DNA of 41,593 nucleotides, taken from positions 1-41,593 of the forward strand of contig JAKSSK010000009.1 in the NCBI GenBank assembly GCA_024403135.1, given 5' to 3'. The translations under genes and the position numbers were made by a program. This stretch comes from Clostridia bacterium. Its GTDB lineage: Bacteria > Bacillota > Clostridia > Peptostreptococcales > Anaerovoracaceae. Shown here in pieces: positions 40,799 to 41,593 of this stretch. The first letter of the stretch is position 1. Every line of letters begins with the position of its first letter. Under the pieces are notes generated by a model. The model saw nothing but the letters and a program-made list of their open reading frames with translations, did not search any database and was not told the DNA's origin.

Positions 40799-40834
40799 CT
40801 GTATCGCAATCTGTATTTCTTATACCCTATTAAC
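40799..40834 (-). repeat. Decayed terminal CRISPR repeat
   Basis: The last bases (TATTAAC, ending 40834) and an inner TTATA match the array repeat, while the rest is diverged. It lies 28 nt before the first intact repeat, exactly one spacer length, as expected of a worn terminal repeat at the trailer end. Confidence 0.55.
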
Positions 40835-40862
40835 TGAAAGCAGTGTAATTTCAGATAGTAGT

Positions 40863-41593
40863 ATCTACATAAGTAGAAATTATAAGTTAGTTATTAACTG
40901 TGGAATATGTGGGAAGCCAGTAGAATCTACGTAAGTAGAAATTATAAGTTAGTTATTAACTCCAATATGAGAATAATAAGATGCTTATCTACATAAGTAG
41001 AAATTATAAGTTAGTTATTAACCTCCTACTTAATGTCTTTTAGTCTGTCTTATCTACATAAGTAGAAATTATAAGTTAGTTATTAACTGACACAACGGCT
41101 TCCTCAAGACAAGATCTACATAAGTAGAAATTATAAGTTAGTTATTAACCTCCTACTTAATGTCTTTTAGTCTGTCTTATCTACATAAGTAGAAATTATA
41201 AGTTAGTTATTAACGTTTGAATTAGCTGAAGAGGAGTGCGGATCTACATAAGTAGAAATTATAAGTTAGTTATTAACTCTTCAATTACCGAAGGACCTAC
41301 CAAAGTTATCTACATAAGTAGAAATTATAAGTTAGTTATTAACAATGGTTTACAAAATTATAAAGAGATATCTACATAAGTAGAAATTATAAGTTAGTTA
41401 TTAACATGAGAGACACATTCGCAGTTAACTTATCTACATAAGTAGAAATTATAAGTTAGTTATTAACCTATCAGTTAAGACTGTGGAGTACCTAATCTAC
41501 ATAAGTAGAAATTATAAGTTAGTTATTAACATTCATGGAAGGAGACAAAGGAAATGGATCTACATAAGTAGAAATTATAAGTTAGTTATTAAC
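40863..41593 (-). CRISPR. Type V-A (Cas12a-type) CRISPR array, trailer part
   Basis: Twelve 36-bp repeats starting at 40863, 40925, 40987, 41052, 41114, 41179, 41242, 41308, 41370, 41432, 41495 and 41558, with 11 spacers of 26-30 bp. Read on the minus strand the repeat ends AATTTCTACTTATGTAGAT, the Cas12a crRNA handle (stem TCTAC/GTAGA, loop TTAT). Transcription is therefore leftward, with the leader outside the right edge. All repeats are identical except the second (40925-40960), which has one change in the handle loop. Spacers at 41023-41051 and 41150-41178 are identical. The window ends exactly at the end of a repeat. No cas gene is in the window; cas12a and adaptation genes would be expected beyond the right edge. 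Confidence 0.97.

Noticed and set aside
40519..40809. A 96-codon frame on the minus strand over the peptide gene and terminators
   Set aside because: It runs antisense through two hairpins, has no ribosome site and no family resemblance.

Overview
The window looks like a chromosomal segment of a low-to-mid GC anaerobic member of the Clostridia (Bacillota). The signs are strong AGGAGG-type ribosome sites, tightly overlapping operons, tight hairpin/T-run terminators that often overlap stop codons, anaerobe-type families (stand-alone ferredoxin:thioredoxin reductase-like subunit, desulforedoxin/superoxide-reductase-like domain, Fe-alcohol dehydrogenase, C_GCAxxG_C_C protein) and a type V-A (Cas12a-type) CRISPR array. 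I cannot name the genus. There are no rRNA or tRNA genes that I can see.

Layout. (1) 5-3711, minus: a six-gene pseudouridine operon (HTH-PfkB kinase, psuG, PnuC-type permease, small membrane protein, FTR-like Fe-S protein, lipoprotein) with a consensus promoter and a palindromic operator. (2) 3745-7489, minus: a metal-export operon (ArsR-type sensor with an alpha5 zinc motif, separate HMA chaperone, Zn/Cd P-type ATPase, hotdog thioesterase, EamA transporter). (3) 7556-17748: transport and metabolism: alanine/glycine:Na+ symporter, a 39-aa small ORF, yhdT-panF pantothenate uptake, Na/Pi cotransporter-PhoU fusion, Fe-ADH plus threonine aldolase, secreted SGNH hydrolase, CAT-like protein plus C_GCAxxG_C_C protein. 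(4) 17813-21413: a HutD-like protein with a membrane tail, convergent with a Tet(M)-like GTPase fused to a Rae1/YacP-like NYN nuclease domain. (5) 21470-26146: an AT-rich accessory island bounded by two similar ~80-bp repeats, carrying an autoregulated XRE protein, DUF4417 protein, a toxin-module-like protein, an immunity-like partner, a CdiI-like protein and a DUF4143 ATPase with a probably leaderless transcript. (6) 26151-32417: cysK, divergent TetR plus ABC exporter, DUF1653 gene, aminopeptidase P. (7) 32427-36350: short tandem repeats, an XRE-desulforedoxin-SOR fusion regulator, a TipA-like MerR regulator divergent from an MFS pump with a ~250-residue coiled-coil insert. (8) 36349-40461, minus: purine operon purE-purC-purO-AICAR transformylase-XRE under a ZTP (pfl) riboswitch with an intrinsic terminator. 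(9) 40506-41593: a 35-aa membrane peptide and the trailer half of a type V-A CRISPR array (12 repeats, 11 spacers, one spacer present twice) transcribed leftward; the array runs to the last base of the window, so its leader and any cas genes lie outside.

The most unusual items are the GTPase-NYN fusion, the repeat-bounded toxin/immunity island, the PnuC-type transporter in a pseudouridine operon, the XRE-desulforedoxin-SOR fusion, the MFS pump with the coiled-coil insert, and the features of the CRISPR trailer end.
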